A DNA stretch of 64,000 nucleotides, taken from NCBI RefSeq assembly GCF_001486165.1, contig NZ_LN908977.1, positions 149,731-213,730 on the forward strand, written 5' to 3'. Each line of letters begins with the position of its first letter. The stretch's first letter is position 1. Below are positions 26,003 to 34,224 of this stretch, in pieces. This DNA is from Bittarella massiliensis (ex Durand et al. 2017). GTDB taxonomy: Bacteria; Bacillota; Clostridia; Oscillospirales; Ruminococcaceae. The position numbers and the translations under genes were made by a program. Below the pieces are notes generated by a model. The model was not told the origin of the DNA. It saw nothing but the letters and a program-made list of their open reading frames with translations, and did not search any database.

Positions 26003-26354
26003 TCCGTCTTTGTTCCTCTACGTATTTTGCGAACCGCTTGACCTCATCCATGATGTCATCGGTTATTTCTTCCGGCGCGTCAAACAGCGCAAATTTTAGT
26101 TCTTCATCTGTAATGCCTCCGCCTTCTTCGGCGGGGGCTTTTTCTTTTTTGTCTGTGTTCCCGAGGAGGTAGTCAACGGAAACTCCGAAGTAGTTTGCCA
26201 ATTTGGAGGCGGTTTCCGCCTTTACTGTGTGTCTCCTCCCCATTTTTAAGTCGGTCATAACACTTGGCTGAATTCCGGTATCTTTACACATTCTGTATGG
26301 GCTTATACCCCTCTCATCACATAGCCCCGCAAGAATACTGTACAGCTTTGACAT
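25986..26354 (-). CDS. CI/ImmR-like phage repressor (XRE family)
   Basis: 122 aa. Helix-turn-helix in the first 65 residues (ISPYRMCKDTGIQPSVMTDLKMG, ETASKLANYFGVSVDYLLG), then a linker and an acidic helical C-terminus (ITDEELKFALFDAPEEITDDIMDEVKRFAKYVEEQ). This is the usual domain order of ImmR-type repressors that are removed by an ImmA partner. It is transcribed away from the early region and should bind the operators at 26389-26515 to keep lysogeny. Confidence 0.92.
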   Translation of the reverse strand: MSKLYSILAGLCDERGISPYRMCKDTGIQPSVMTDLKMGRRHTVKAETASKLANYFGVSVDYLLGNTDKKEKAPAEEGGGITDEELKFALFDAPEEITDDIMDEVKRFAKYVEEQRRNGHIK

Positions 26355-26388
26355 AATACACGCACCTCAATTGTGCACTTCGTAAAAT

Positions 26389-26519
26389 ATACGAGCGCGT
26401 AATAATTCCCTGTTGACTATTACTCGTGCGTGTAGTAGTATTTAGACACAGAGACGCGAACGAGTAGTAGAAAAGGTGTTGACAACTCATAATATATTAT
26501 ACGTTCGTGTAAAAGTCAA
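26389..26519. promoter_or_regulatory. Prophage immunity control region with four repressor-like sites
   Basis: Four related sites with consensus CGNNCGNGTA occur at about 26393 (CGAGCGCGTA), 26428 (CGTGCGTGTA), 26465 (CGAACGAGTA) and 26502 (CGTTCGTGTA). A rightward promoter TTGACT-17-TAGTAT (26413-26441) overlaps the second site. A leftward candidate TTGACT-17-TATATT (26519 down to 26491) overlaps the fourth. The arrangement is that of a CI-type switch between repressor and early genes. Which promoter serves which gene is inferred from direction only. Confidence 0.6.
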
Positions 26520-26539
26520 TAGGAAGGGAGGTGATGTCT

Positions 26540-26767
26540 TTGGCAAAGAAGCAACTTTGTCAACTTGGCAAGGAAATCAATCACGCACTTGTGGATATTA
26601 ACCAACCAAAAGAATGGCTGATTGAGCAAGTGCGGCAGGACACGGGGAAATATTTTGACCGCTCCTATCTTCACAAGATTGAGACAGGAGAACTCTCCAC
26701 CCCAGGAATTGTGTCCAGCATTAGAAAAATCCTTTGTATAGAGGATAACACAAAGAATGTCCAATAA
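26540..26767 (+). CDS. Early phage regulator, XRE-like
   Basis: 75 aa from TTG at 26540. GTG at 26531 and ATG at 26534 are possible but too close to the GGGAGG site; the same GGAGGTGA-plus-eight spacing recurs before several other genes here. The protein has an N-terminal helix (QLCQLGKEINHALVDINQ) and an HTH-like stretch (WLIEQVRQDTGKYFDRSYLHKIETGELSTPG). As the first rightward gene it is placed like Cro. Function inferred from position and weak motif. Confidence 0.65.
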   Translation: MAKKQLCQLGKEINHALVDINQPKEWLIEQVRQDTGKYFDRSYLHKIETGELSTPGIVSSIRKILCIEDNTKNVQ

Positions 26768-26814
26768 AACGGACAGTAAAAATCCCCGCCGAAGCGGGGG
26801 AGGAGGTGAAGAGC

Positions 26815-26982
26815 TTGGCGAAGTCGGCAGAGATTCGTGGAGACGGGTGTGCGACACGCATTTTTATTGATGGACAAGAAATCGACGACGTTTTGTCCTA
26901 CAGGGTAAGCCAGGATGCCGGAGAATCAGCAGTATTTGAAATTACTTTCCAGGTCAATGGGGCAGTAGTGCAGACGAAATAG
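26815..26982 (+). CDS. Small early phage protein
   Basis: 55 aa, TTG start eight bases after GGAGGTGA, the same layout as the gene before it. The product contains TRIFIDGQEIDDVLSYRV and ends VVQTK; it looks like a small beta-rich protein seen in Firmicutes prophages. Function unknown. Confidence 0.6.
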   Translation: MAKSAEIRGDGCATRIFIDGQEIDDVLSYRVSQDAGESAVFEITFQVNGAVVQTK

Positions 26983-27067
26983 CAGCAGCAACCGCTTGCG
27001 CAATCTGCATTAGGGATTTAAGTGAGGAAACCACCGCAAAAAGGAGGAAAGAAAGGAGGTGAACACC

Positions 27068-27403
27068 ATGGGAAAATCGCCAGATACATATCGCTACCTT
27101 CGACAGAGACTCCGAGAGTTGGGAGTGGATGTTTCGTATCTGTCGCAACTTCTCGGCTTTTCGTCTCCAACATCTGCGAGCGATCGCCTATCAGGCAGAG
27201 CCAATTGGAGGCAGTCGGAGATGTACCGAGTGTTAGAGATCATCAGAGAGCCCCCGGAGCGGCTACACATTGTTTTTCCGCCCGACGGAGTAGAATTTCG
27301 CCGCCGAGGGCGTCCGCAGAAAGAGCGGCAAAAAAGCCCCAAGGAACTGCTTATTGAGGCACTTGGCCTCATGGAAGCGGAAGAAAGGAAGGAAACAGCA
27401 TGA
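27068..27403 (+). CDS. Early phage DNA-binding protein (HTH), copy A
   Basis: 111 aa, ATG after AAAGGAGGTGAACACC. The start MGKSPDTYRYLRQRLRELGVDVSYLSQLLG, then SASDRLSGRANWRQSEMYRVLEII, is helix-turn-helix-like, and a basic RRRGRPQKERQK stretch follows. It resembles the protein at 27752 in order of motifs (YRYLR, TRLNDG/DRLSGR, EMYRVLEIIREP/EVYRVMDILHEP, IVFP/LVFP), so the two are paralogues. Phage DUF739-like regulators have this shape. A role in early control is likely. Confidence 0.65.
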   Translation: MGKSPDTYRYLRQRLRELGVDVSYLSQLLGFSSPTSASDRLSGRANWRQSEMYRVLEIIREPPERLHIVFPPDGVEFRRRGRPQKERQKSPKELLIEALGLMEAEERKETA

Positions 27404-27564
27404 GCCCCACAAAACTAACCGCCATCGGCTCGGCGCTCCTGCTGCTGTCTGGTGGCATGAGCGACGCAGGAACCAGTCTAACCCACGTAATTGGGTTTGC
27501 TGCTTGTGGCCTTGGCTGCATTGTGGCGGCGCTGCTGGTATGGAGAGGAGAGGCGAAAAGATGA
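27400..27564 (+). CDS. Small membrane protein
   Basis: 54 aa, ATG overlapping the previous stop (ATGA). Two short hydrophobic segments (LTAIGSALLLLSGG and VIGFAACGLGCIVAALLVW) end in a basic tail. Overlaps on both sides show it belongs to the early operon. Function unknown. Confidence 0.6.
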   Translation: MSPTKLTAIGSALLLLSGGMSDAGTSLTHVIGFAACGLGCIVAALLVWRGEAKR

Positions 27565-27755
27565 TCTACCCGTGTATGGATTGCCCCAAGCACAATGAGT
27601 GCTTTGACCACGATAAATGCATCCATTACCGCAAAGCCAAGCAGGCAGCAGAGGAGCTCAAGCGCAAGGAGCGGGAGTGGAGGGGCGACTACAACGCCAA
27701 AACCGTCATCGAGATCGAGAGGACGAAAAGAATTAGGAAGAGGAAGGGGAAATGA
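27561..27755 (+). CDS. Small cysteine-rich phage protein
   Basis: 64 aa from the ATG at 27561, overlapping the previous stop by four bases. The N-terminus has four cysteines (YPCMDCPKHNECFDHDKC) that could hold a zinc ion; the rest is a basic helix ending RIRKRKGK. An upstream frame is open but would read through the preceding gene. Function unknown. Confidence 0.6.
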   Translation: MIYPCMDCPKHNECFDHDKCIHYRKAKQAAEELKRKEREWRGDYNAKTVIEIERTKRIRKRKGK

Positions 27756-28132
27756 AAATGCAAGGCAAATTGTTTCGTCCCGTGAAGTACAGGTATCTTC
27801 GTTTTCTGGCCAGTCAGAAAGGCTATAAAACGTCAGCCGAATTGGCAGAGGCCATCGGGATATCGACTGAAACCCTGCGGACCAGACTGAACGATGGGAC
27901 AGCAAAGGGCGCAAGCAGGTGGCGGCTGGATGAGGTCTATCGGGTGATGGACATTCTCCATGAACCTCTCGAAAATATTCAACTGGTTTTCCCGCGAGAC
28001 GGTCGAGACGGCCCTGAGATGGCCTTGAAAATAGAGAAAGCCGCCCACGATGGTGCAAACATCGCGGACGGCAGTGCAAAGAAAATCTACACCCACAGTA
28101 TAGGCCGAGAAGGGGAGAATGTCAATGTGTGA
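27752..28132 (+). CDS. Early phage DNA-binding protein (HTH), copy B
   Basis: 126 aa, ATG overlapping the previous stop. HTH region KTSAELAEAIGISTETLRTRLNDG in the first 55 residues, followed by WRLDEVYRVMDILHEPLENIQLVFPRD. Paralogue of the gene at 27068. Position and motif suggest a Cro-like or accessory regulator. Confidence 0.65.
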   Translation: MKMQGKLFRPVKYRYLRFLASQKGYKTSAELAEAIGISTETLRTRLNDGTAKGASRWRLDEVYRVMDILHEPLENIQLVFPRDGRDGPEMALKIEKAAHDGANIADGSAKKIYTHSIGREGENVNV

Positions 28133-28490
28133 GATTTGTAGGCAGGTTCATTGTCCCCCCGGCTGTCCCAACGCTCCTTTGGATGACCGGCCCCGCTGCG
28201 AGTGCTGTGGTCAAGATGCAGTTGGTGTCTTTTGCGGCGAAGCCCTTTGCAGCCGGCACCTAAATAGAGCGGCGTTTCGCGCAGCTGAAACAGAAGACCG
28301 AAATGAGTTTGTACAAGATCACTGGCAGCAGTTCTGTGGCTATCTGCGGATCATGGGAGGAACCGAGTTTCTCTCCTCGCAAGAATACGATGTTGCCGGT
28401 CTGATCACGGATTTTTGTGAAAACTTTCTGACAGAGACCTATTTTCACTGGTTGTGCAACCACGGCCAGTTCGAGTATGAGACCATTTAA
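28119..28490 (+). CDS. Cysteine-rich phage protein, zinc-binding-like
   Basis: 123 aa; the ATG at 28125 is better spaced from GGGGAG than the first ATG at 28119. N-terminal cysteines MCEICRQVHCPPGCP and CECCGQDAVGVFCGEALCSRH resemble two zinc knuckles; the rest is helical. Follows the HTH gene with a 14-base overlap. Function unknown. Confidence 0.55.
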   Translation: MSMCEICRQVHCPPGCPNAPLDDRPRCECCGQDAVGVFCGEALCSRHLNRAAFRAAETEDRNEFVQDHWQQFCGYLRIMGGTEFLSSQEYDVAGLITDFCENFLTETYFHWLCNHGQFEYETI

Positions 28491-28502
28491 GGAGAGATAG
28501 AG

Positions 28503-29441
28503 ATGGCAATTTTGCAGCCGGCTGAAATGGATTTCAGCAATCAAAAATTTTCCATGATTATCAGCGGGAGCCCGGGGATCGGGAAGACCACCCTGGCCCT
28601 CTCGGCGCCGGACCCGGTGCTCATCGACTTCGACAAGGGGGTTGCCCGGGTCAGGGCAGCCCACCGCAAAACCACCATTGAGGCAGATACATACGAAGAG
28701 GTGCTCAAAGACCTGGAAAGCCCGCAGGTAAAGGCCTGCCAGACCATCGTTATTGACACCGGCGGCAGCTTTGTAACCTACCTGCAGGACTGGGCCATGC
28801 GGGACAACCCCTCCCTGAACCGGCAGAAGAACGGGGCCATCTCCCTGAAAGGGTTTGGCGCGGTAAAGGCAGAGTTCGTCCGCTTCACCAACTGGCTAAA
28901 ATACACCCTGAACAAAAACATCATCTATGTCTTCCACACGGTGGAGCAGAGGGACGGAGACGTGACCCGGCAGAGGCTCCTTTGCGAAGGAGCGGCCCGG
29001 GACATCGTCTGGCAGCCCTGTGATTTGGGTTGCTTCATGCAGATGGTGGGGGAAGACCGGCTGGTGGGATTCACCCCCACCGAGCAGTACTTTGCCAAGG
29101 GCTGCTATGGGGTGCAGGGTCTGCTCAAACTGCCCCGGCTGGATGACGGCGTCCCCAACGATTTTTTGAACCGGCTCTTTGAACGAGCCCGGGAGAATAT
29201 CCGCCAGGAGGCGGAGGCCCATCGGGGAGAGCAAGAAGCCTATGAAGCGGCTATGGAACAGGCGCGGGAGTTGATTGAAGGAATTCACGACCCTGCCACT
29301 GCCCTGGAAACAGCCCATCAGCTGAAGAAGCTCTCCCACTACCTCACCAGCGAACGAGAGGCAAAAGCCCTACTGGCGGCCAAAATCAAGGCGCTGGGGA
29401 TGCACTGGGACAGAGAGGCGGGGGCCTATGTCAAGGAATAG
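28503..29441 (+). CDS. Phage P-loop ATPase (AAA_24/Sak4-like recombination ATPase)
   Basis: 312 aa. Walker A SGSPGIGKTTLAL near residue 21, Walker B-like IVIDTGGSFVTYL near 83, and GVARVRAAHRK after LIDFDKG near 40. These are marks of the phage nucleotide-binding protein family related to RecA-like Sak4 single-strand annealing ATPases. The C-terminal third is coiled and basic. It heads the recombination/replication block with a RecB-like nuclease and an SSB-like protein, as in many Firmicutes phages. The precise biochemical role is inferred from context. Confidence 0.8.
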   Translation: MAILQPAEMDFSNQKFSMIISGSPGIGKTTLALSAPDPVLIDFDKGVARVRAAHRKTTIEADTYEEVLKDLESPQVKACQTIVIDTGGSFVTYLQDWAMRDNPSLNRQKNGAISLKGFGAVKAEFVRFTNWLKYTLNKNIIYVFHTVEQRDGDVTRQRLLCEGAARDIVWQPCDLGCFMQMVGEDRLVGFTPTEQYFAKGCYGVQGLLKLPRLDDGVPNDFLNRLFERARENIRQEAEAHRGEQEAYEAAMEQARELIEGIHDPATALETAHQLKKLSHYLTSEREAKALLAAKIKALGMHWDREAGAYVKE

Positions 29442-30033
29442 GTTGCTGCTGACCCAGTCACTCCTTTCGGCCTGGCTGTGGATGTACAAGGCCAGCGATC
29501 CGCAGCGGGCACAGGAGGACTTCTTGAAGACCCTGCACCGGCAGCCTACGCCCCGGACAAAGCCCATCCAGGACGGCATTCAGTTTGAGAATCTGGTTAC
29601 CGCTTGGTGTGAGGGCGAGGAGCCGGAAAGGGGGCACAAATGGGCAGAGGGAATCCGGCAGGTAGGAGAGATTGTCCGTGGAGGAACCTTTCAGGTGGCC
29701 GCCTATCGAGACATGGTCATTGACGGGATTCCATTCCTCCTCTACGGCCGTCTGGACGTCCTCAAGGCCGGGGAGATTTACGACATCAAATTCTCCCACA
29801 GCTACCGTCCGGGAAAATACCTAGACAGCCCTCAGCACCCCATGTATTTTGCCTGCTGCCCGGAGGTGGAGAGGTTCACCTATTTGGTGAGCAACGGGAG
29901 AGACCTGTATCGGGAGATCTACACCCGAAACGAGACCCCGGAAATTGAAACGATTGTAAAACCATTTGTTCAGTATTTGGAGTTTTCCGAGCTGGATGAA
30001 CTGTACGCAGAAAAATGGAGGGCAAGAGACTGA
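29428..30033 (+). CDS. PD-(D/E)XK-type nuclease-like phage protein
   Basis: 201 aa, overlapping the ATPase by 14 bases. A likely catalytic core is LLYGRLDVLKAGEIYDIKFS near residue 110: Asp, then D-x-K one strand later, as in RecB/Cas4-like nucleases. Upstream IQDGIQFENLVTAWCEGE supplies the helix with the first acidic residue. Probably the exonuclease partner of the recombination ATPase. Confidence 0.7.
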   Translation: MSRNRLLLTQSLLSAWLWMYKASDPQRAQEDFLKTLHRQPTPRTKPIQDGIQFENLVTAWCEGEEPERGHKWAEGIRQVGEIVRGGTFQVAAYRDMVIDGIPFLLYGRLDVLKAGEIYDIKFSHSYRPGKYLDSPQHPMYFACCPEVERFTYLVSNGRDLYREIYTRNETPEIETIVKPFVQYLEFSELDELYAEKWRARD

Positions 30034-30590
30034 TGCCGAATATGGACTTTATGAACGCATATCAGAAGATCACCCGGCCGGGGGCCGACCGGCTGTTGGC
30101 TTGGCTGGAGACCACCGACTTCTTTACTGCCCCGGCATCCACCCGATTCCACGGCGCTTATCCTGGCGGGCTGTGCGAGCACAGCGTGAACGTTTACAAG
30201 CGACTTTGCGCCCTGGCGCCGGAAGAGACACCCGAAACCCTGGCCGTCTGCGGCCTACTCCACGACCTCTGTAAAGCCAATTTCTACAAGGTCAGCAGCC
30301 GCAACGTGAAGGATGAACAGACCGGCCGGTGGGAGAAGGTGCCCTTCTACCAGGTAGAGGATCAGTTCCCCTACGGCCACGGTGAGAAGTCGGTCTTTCT
30401 CATTGAGCGGTTCATGCGCCTTAAGACCAGCGAAGCTCTGGCCATCCGATGGCACATGGGTGGCTTTGACGATGCGACTAAGGGTGGCAGTTACGCGGTT
30501 TCTACAGCCTTTGATCATTGCCCACTGGCAGTGAAGCTGCATCTGGCAGATATGGAAGCCACCTATCTAGACGAAAAGAGAGGAGAATAA
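30033..30590 (+). CDS. HD-domain phosphohydrolase
   Basis: 185 aa from the ATG at 30033 (TGATG with the preceding stop; GGAGGG ten bases upstream), preferred over an ATG at 30015. HD signature: GGLCEHSVNVYKRL, LLHDLCKANFYKV, GHGEKSVFLIERFM and IRWHMGGFD, giving the H...HD...H...D set. Members act on nucleotides or nucleic acids. In phage replication blocks they may process nucleotides. Confidence 0.8.
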   Translation: MPNMDFMNAYQKITRPGADRLLAWLETTDFFTAPASTRFHGAYPGGLCEHSVNVYKRLCALAPEETPETLAVCGLLHDLCKANFYKVSSRNVKDEQTGRWEKVPFYQVEDQFPYGHGEKSVFLIERFMRLKTSEALAIRWHMGGFDDATKGGSYAVSTAFDHCPLAVKLHLADMEATYLDEKRGE

Positions 30591-30592
30591 AA

Positions 30593-31024
30593 ATGAGTAT
30601 TTTTGACGGATACCGCAGAGAAGAGAGCGCCCGGCTGGAGCCCGGAGATTACCGGGTGGCCATCACCGAGGTGGAGGAGACGGTGAGCAAAAGTGGTAAC
30701 CCTATGCTGGTGGTGGCGGTACGGCCCAGCGGGTCGAACATCCGCATCAAACACTATATCGTAAAAAACGACTACTTCAACCGCAACCTGACCTCCCTCA
30801 AAGACAGCTTTGGCATTGCCGACGAGGACAACGAGATTTTGGGTTGGATAGGTGCAGCCGGTGCCGCCAGGTTGGCAGAAGACGATCGAGGGTACCTGAA
30901 GGTGCGGTGGTTTATCCACCGGGACAAACAAGGTACCCTCCCTCCTTGGGAAGGAGAGCAGCCCAGCCGCCAGCAGGTGCAGGACTTTGAGGAACTGGCG
31001 GACGATGATGACCTGCCCTTCTAA
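30593..31024 (+). CDS. DUF669/SSB-like phage protein
   Basis: 143 aa, ATG after AGGAG. Starts MSIFDGYRREESARLEPGDYRV and has a beta-rich body (MLVVAVRPSGSNIRIKHYIV) and an acidic tail ending ADDDDLPF. That tail is the hallmark of single-strand DNA-binding proteins, which recruit partners through it. The DUF669 family occupies this slot in many Firmicutes phages. Confidence 0.75.
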   Translation: MSIFDGYRREESARLEPGDYRVAITEVEETVSKSGNPMLVVAVRPSGSNIRIKHYIVKNDYFNRNLTSLKDSFGIADEDNEILGWIGAAGAARLAEDDRGYLKVRWFIHRDKQGTLPPWEGEQPSRQQVQDFEELADDDDLPF

Positions 31025-31026
31025 TC

Positions 31027-31557
31027 ATGCGTAGGAGGTATAGCGAAACCCAGGTAAAAGGGCGGCTGCAAGAGATGGGCGTCCTGGTGGACACCCGGGA
31101 GCAGGTGTGGAACCACATCGAAGACACCCTGGGGAAAAAGAAAATTCCTGTGCAGCGAGGGAAGCTTCCCTGCGGGGACTACACCGCTTTACTCCCCGAC
31201 GAGCAGGGAGGGTTCTTGAGCCTGGAGGACGAGGTGGTCATCGAGCGCAAGGCCAACCTGGACGAGATCGCCGGAAACTTTACAGTAGACCGGCGGCGTT
31301 TTGAGGCGGAGTTCCTACGGGCTAAAGCGGCGGGGGTGAAGGTGTTTCTGCTGGTGGAGAACGCTAGCTGGAGGAAGATATACTCCCATGATTACCGCAG
31401 CAAGATGGCCCCCAAGGCCCTGGCCGCCAGCCTGTTAGCATGGCAGGTGCGCTACGGTATCACCTTGCTTTTCTGCCAGCCGGAGGACAGCGGTCGAATC
31501 ATCTACAGCACCCTTTACTATTGGGCCAAAGAACGATTGGAAGGCGGTGCAGCATGA
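31027..31557 (+). CDS. ERCC4-type nuclease
   Basis: 176 aa, two bases after the SSB-like gene. The active site of the ERCC4/XPF nuclease fold is visible: VLVDTREQ near residue 20 (Asp and Glu), then GDYTALL and VVIERKANLDEIAGNFTVDRRRFEAEF (the ERKxxxD core). Such phage nucleases cut branched DNA, including flaps or junctions. Probably resolves replication or recombination intermediates. Confidence 0.85.
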   Translation: MRRRYSETQVKGRLQEMGVLVDTREQVWNHIEDTLGKKKIPVQRGKLPCGDYTALLPDEQGGFLSLEDEVVIERKANLDEIAGNFTVDRRRFEAEFLRAKAAGVKVFLLVENASWRKIYSHDYRSKMAPKALAASLLAWQVRYGITLLFCQPEDSGRIIYSTLYYWAKERLEGGAA

Positions 31558-32174
31558 GCGCGGTGGAGGAGGTCAAGGCGCGGATCACGGTGCCCGAAGT
31601 GTTGCTCCGATACGGTCTCCCCACCTCCTCCAGGGGGCGGATACCTTGCCCCATCCACCAGGGGGAAGACCCCAACTTTGCCTACACAGACGAGCGGTTC
31701 CACTGCTTTGTCTGCGGGGCGGGGGGCTCGGTGATCGACCTGGTGATGGGCCTTTTTGGCCTTACATATCCGCAGGCACTGGTCCGGTTAGATGAGGACT
31801 TCGGCCTGGGCCTTATGCGCGGGCAGAGGGACGAACGGGCCAGAAGAAAGGCGGCAGAAGTCGCCCAAAAACGAGCCCAGGAGCGCCGCAGGAGAGAAGA
31901 TGGGAAGAAGGCTTACCAGTCGCTGACAGCGGCCTTCTGCGCCGAAATTCGGGGCTTGAGGTTAGGAGAAGAACGCCCTTCTCGATGGAATGGGGAGGGA
32001 GAACCGCCGGCCTTGCCGGCAAGCTGGGTAGAGGCCGCCCATCGGCTCCCATACCTGGAGTACTGGCTGGAAGAGAACAGCAATTTTGAAAGATGGGAGG
32101 CGAACAGCCATCGAAGCCATTCAAATTCCCAATTACACTCGGGAGGACTACCTGGAGGGGACGGACCCCTATGA
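31554..32174 (+). CDS. CHC2 zinc-finger primase-like protein
   Basis: 206 aa from ATG at 31554 (ATGA overlap). N-terminal zinc-binding motif CPIHQGEDPN ... FHCFVCGAGG (C-x2-H ... C-x2-C) within residues 25-55, typical of DnaG-type primase fingers. The rest is a basic helical stretch (RDERARRKAAEVAQKRAQE) without the Toprim domain, so it is a split primase subunit working with the large ATPase encoded next. The 3' end overlaps that gene by 89 bases. Confidence 0.75.
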   Translation: MSAVEEVKARITVPEVLLRYGLPTSSRGRIPCPIHQGEDPNFAYTDERFHCFVCGAGGSVIDLVMGLFGLTYPQALVRLDEDFGLGLMRGQRDERARRKAAEVAQKRAQERRRREDGKKAYQSLTAAFCAEIRGLRLGEERPSRWNGEGEPPALPASWVEAAHRLPYLEYWLEENSNFERWEANSHRSHSNSQLHSGGLPGGDGPL

Positions 32175-33927
32175 GTTCCTCTACCAATTTTATGACGACA
32201 AATTTGTGCTTGACAGGCTGCTCCAGCGGATGAGCGAACAGGCCCGGAAGGTGCGGGTCACCGGCTTTAAGAAAGCCTTTTCGGAGTACGTGAAAAAGCA
32301 GATGGCCCTTGCTCGGCCGGTGGGGATGGCTGTCACCCAGTTCGAGGGGCAGGAGATGGAGCTGGACACCGGCCCTTGGCAGGCAGACGAGTACGGTGTG
32401 ACCATCAGTGAGGATTACCGGGAGGTAGTAGCCTGCAACCACCCCATCCTGCCGGTGATGCGGCTGGTGAACATCGACACGGGGGTGGAGAAGCTGGTGC
32501 TTGCCTTTCGCAAGGGAAAGCAGTGGCGCCACACCACGGCGGACAAGCGCACCCTGGCCAGCCGGCAGAGTATCCTTGAGCTGGCCAATGTGGGGGTAGC
32601 GGTGACTTCAGAATCAGCCGCCTATCTGGTGCGCTATCTCCACGACATCGAGGGGCTCAACTACGATCAGATCCCAGAAAAACAGAGCGTGGGAAGACTG
32701 GGGTGGATCGGCGAAGAGGGTTTCTCGCCCTATGTGTCCGAACTGGTCTTTGACGGAGATGCCAACTTCCGCAGCTTTTTTGAGAGCGTCAAGGCCAGAG
32801 GATCACTGGAAGAGTGGCTCGACTTGGCACGACAGGTGCGGGCAGCGGAGGGGATCACTGCGCGAATCGTGCTGGCGGCGTCTTTCGCCAGTGTGCTGGT
32901 GGGTCCGCTGGGGTGCCTGCCTTTCTTTGTCCACCTCTGGGGCGGAACCGAGGCGGGCAAGACCGTAGGGCTGATGCTGGCCGCCTCGGTATGGGCCAAT
33001 CCGGAGATGGGGAAGTACATCCACACCTTCAACTCTACCGCCGTAGGGCGGGAGCGGTCAGCAGCATTCTGCAACTCTCTGCCCCTGATTCTCGATGAGC
33101 TCCAGATCGCCAAGGACAAGAAGGAGTTCGACAAGGACATCTATATGCTTTCCGAGGGGGTGGGGCGAACCAGAGGCAACCGCTCCGGCGGCACTGATCA
33201 GACCCCTACCTGGCAAAACTGTATCCTCACGTCGGGAGAAATGCCCATTACCGGCGCATCTTCTGGCGGAGGAGCGGTCAACCGAATCGTAGAGGTGGAG
33301 TGCCGGGAACGGCTGTTTTCCGACCCGCGCGGAGTGGCCAACACCGCCAAGCGCCACTATGGCCATGCCGGCCGGCTGTTTGTACAGCGGCTGACAGAGG
33401 GTGGGTTTGAGGAGGCGGAGGGCCTTTTCAACCGGTTCTCGTCAGCCCTGCGGGAGAACGACACAACCGAGAAACAGGCCATGGCTGCCGCTCTCATCCT
33501 GACGGCCGACCAACTGGCCACCCACTGGCTTTTCGAGGATGGGCGAGCTCTCTCTTTAGAGGACATCTCCGAGTTCCTCCGCACCCGGGCCAGTGTAGAC
33601 CAGAACGGCCGCTGCTACGACTTTCTCTGCGAGTACGTGGTGCAAAATCGCCACCGCTTCTGCGGGGAGAGTGAGCAGAATGAGGTTTGGGGCGCAGTCG
33701 ACCGCGGGAGGGCATACATCGTCCGCAGCGTCTTCAACCGCATCTGTCAGGACGAGGGATATAGCCCTCGTGCATTCCTCAGTTGGGCGAAGTCAGCAGG
33801 AAAAATTGAAGTCGGGAGCAAGGGATTTGACATGACCAAGCGAATCAACAGGGCTCCATGCCACTGTGTGGTGTTGGTTTTGCCGGAGGAAGAGGAGGTC
33901 GGAAACGGCCTTTTGTCGGAAGAATAA
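32086..33927 (+). CDS. DUF927-type phage replication helicase/ATPase
   Basis: 613 aa from TTG at 32086; no better start exists before residue 45. The ATPase core has Walker A FVHLWGGTEAGKTVGLML near 285, Walker B LPLILDELQIAKDKKEFD near 330 and a sensor region ILTSGEMPITGASSGGGAVNRIVEV. DUF927 proteins are replicative helicases of phages and mobile elements and work with a separate zinc-finger primase. The last gene of the replication block; the iteron region follows directly. Confidence 0.85.
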   Translation: MKDGRRTAIEAIQIPNYTREDYLEGTDPYEFLYQFYDDKFVLDRLLQRMSEQARKVRVTGFKKAFSEYVKKQMALARPVGMAVTQFEGQEMELDTGPWQADEYGVTISEDYREVVACNHPILPVMRLVNIDTGVEKLVLAFRKGKQWRHTTADKRTLASRQSILELANVGVAVTSESAAYLVRYLHDIEGLNYDQIPEKQSVGRLGWIGEEGFSPYVSELVFDGDANFRSFFESVKARGSLEEWLDLARQVRAAEGITARIVLAASFASVLVGPLGCLPFFVHLWGGTEAGKTVGLMLAASVWANPEMGKYIHTFNSTAVGRERSAAFCNSLPLILDELQIAKDKKEFDKDIYMLSEGVGRTRGNRSGGTDQTPTWQNCILTSGEMPITGASSGGGAVNRIVEVECRERLFSDPRGVANTAKRHYGHAGRLFVQRLTEGGFEEAEGLFNRFSSALRENDTTEKQAMAAALILTADQLATHWLFEDGRALSLEDISEFLRTRASVDQNGRCYDFLCEYVVQNRHRFCGESEQNEVWGAVDRGRAYIVRSVFNRICQDEGYSPRAFLSWAKSAGKIEVGSKGFDMTKRINRAPCHCVVLVLPEEEEVGNGLLSEE

Positions 33928-33929
33928 GG

Positions 33930-34215
33930 AGTTGTGCGACTTATGTGCGACTTTGGATATTAGAACAAATCGCATGGTTATGCGGTTGTGCGAAATGTGC
34001 GACTTGTGCGACGTTTTAGACATACCCCCTTATAGAAAAGAATTTTTGTACATTTTAGTTATTTACTACTTTAGCACAATAAAAAACATAAAATCCCTAT
34101 ATAGCAAAATCTCCGGAAAAAGTCGCACAGTCGCACAACGCTTTAAAAATCGCATAGGTAAGCCAAAAAATCCGTGCGACCACAAGTCGCACACAGTCGC
34201 ACAGGTCGCACAAAG
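33930..34215. other. Candidate prophage replication origin: iterons in inverted clusters around an A/T-rich core
   Basis: The left cluster has TGTGCGAC at 33933, 33944, 33996 and 34005 plus TGTGCGAA at 33987. The right cluster has the reverse form GTCGCACA at 34122, 34130, 34186, 34196 and 34205. Between them, 34013-34120 is strongly A/T-rich. Position directly after the helicase gene and the iteron/A+T layout fit a phage origin. Alternatives are a regulatory array or a large stem-loop region. A reading frame across it only translates the repeats. Confidence 0.6.
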
Positions 34216-34224
34216 GAGGCACAG

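Noticed and set aside
34122..34212. GTCGCACA words as further CRISPR repeats in the prophage
   Set aside because: They share only the first seven bases with the CRISPR repeat, are 8-10 bp apart without spacers, and are explained by the mirrored iteron set.
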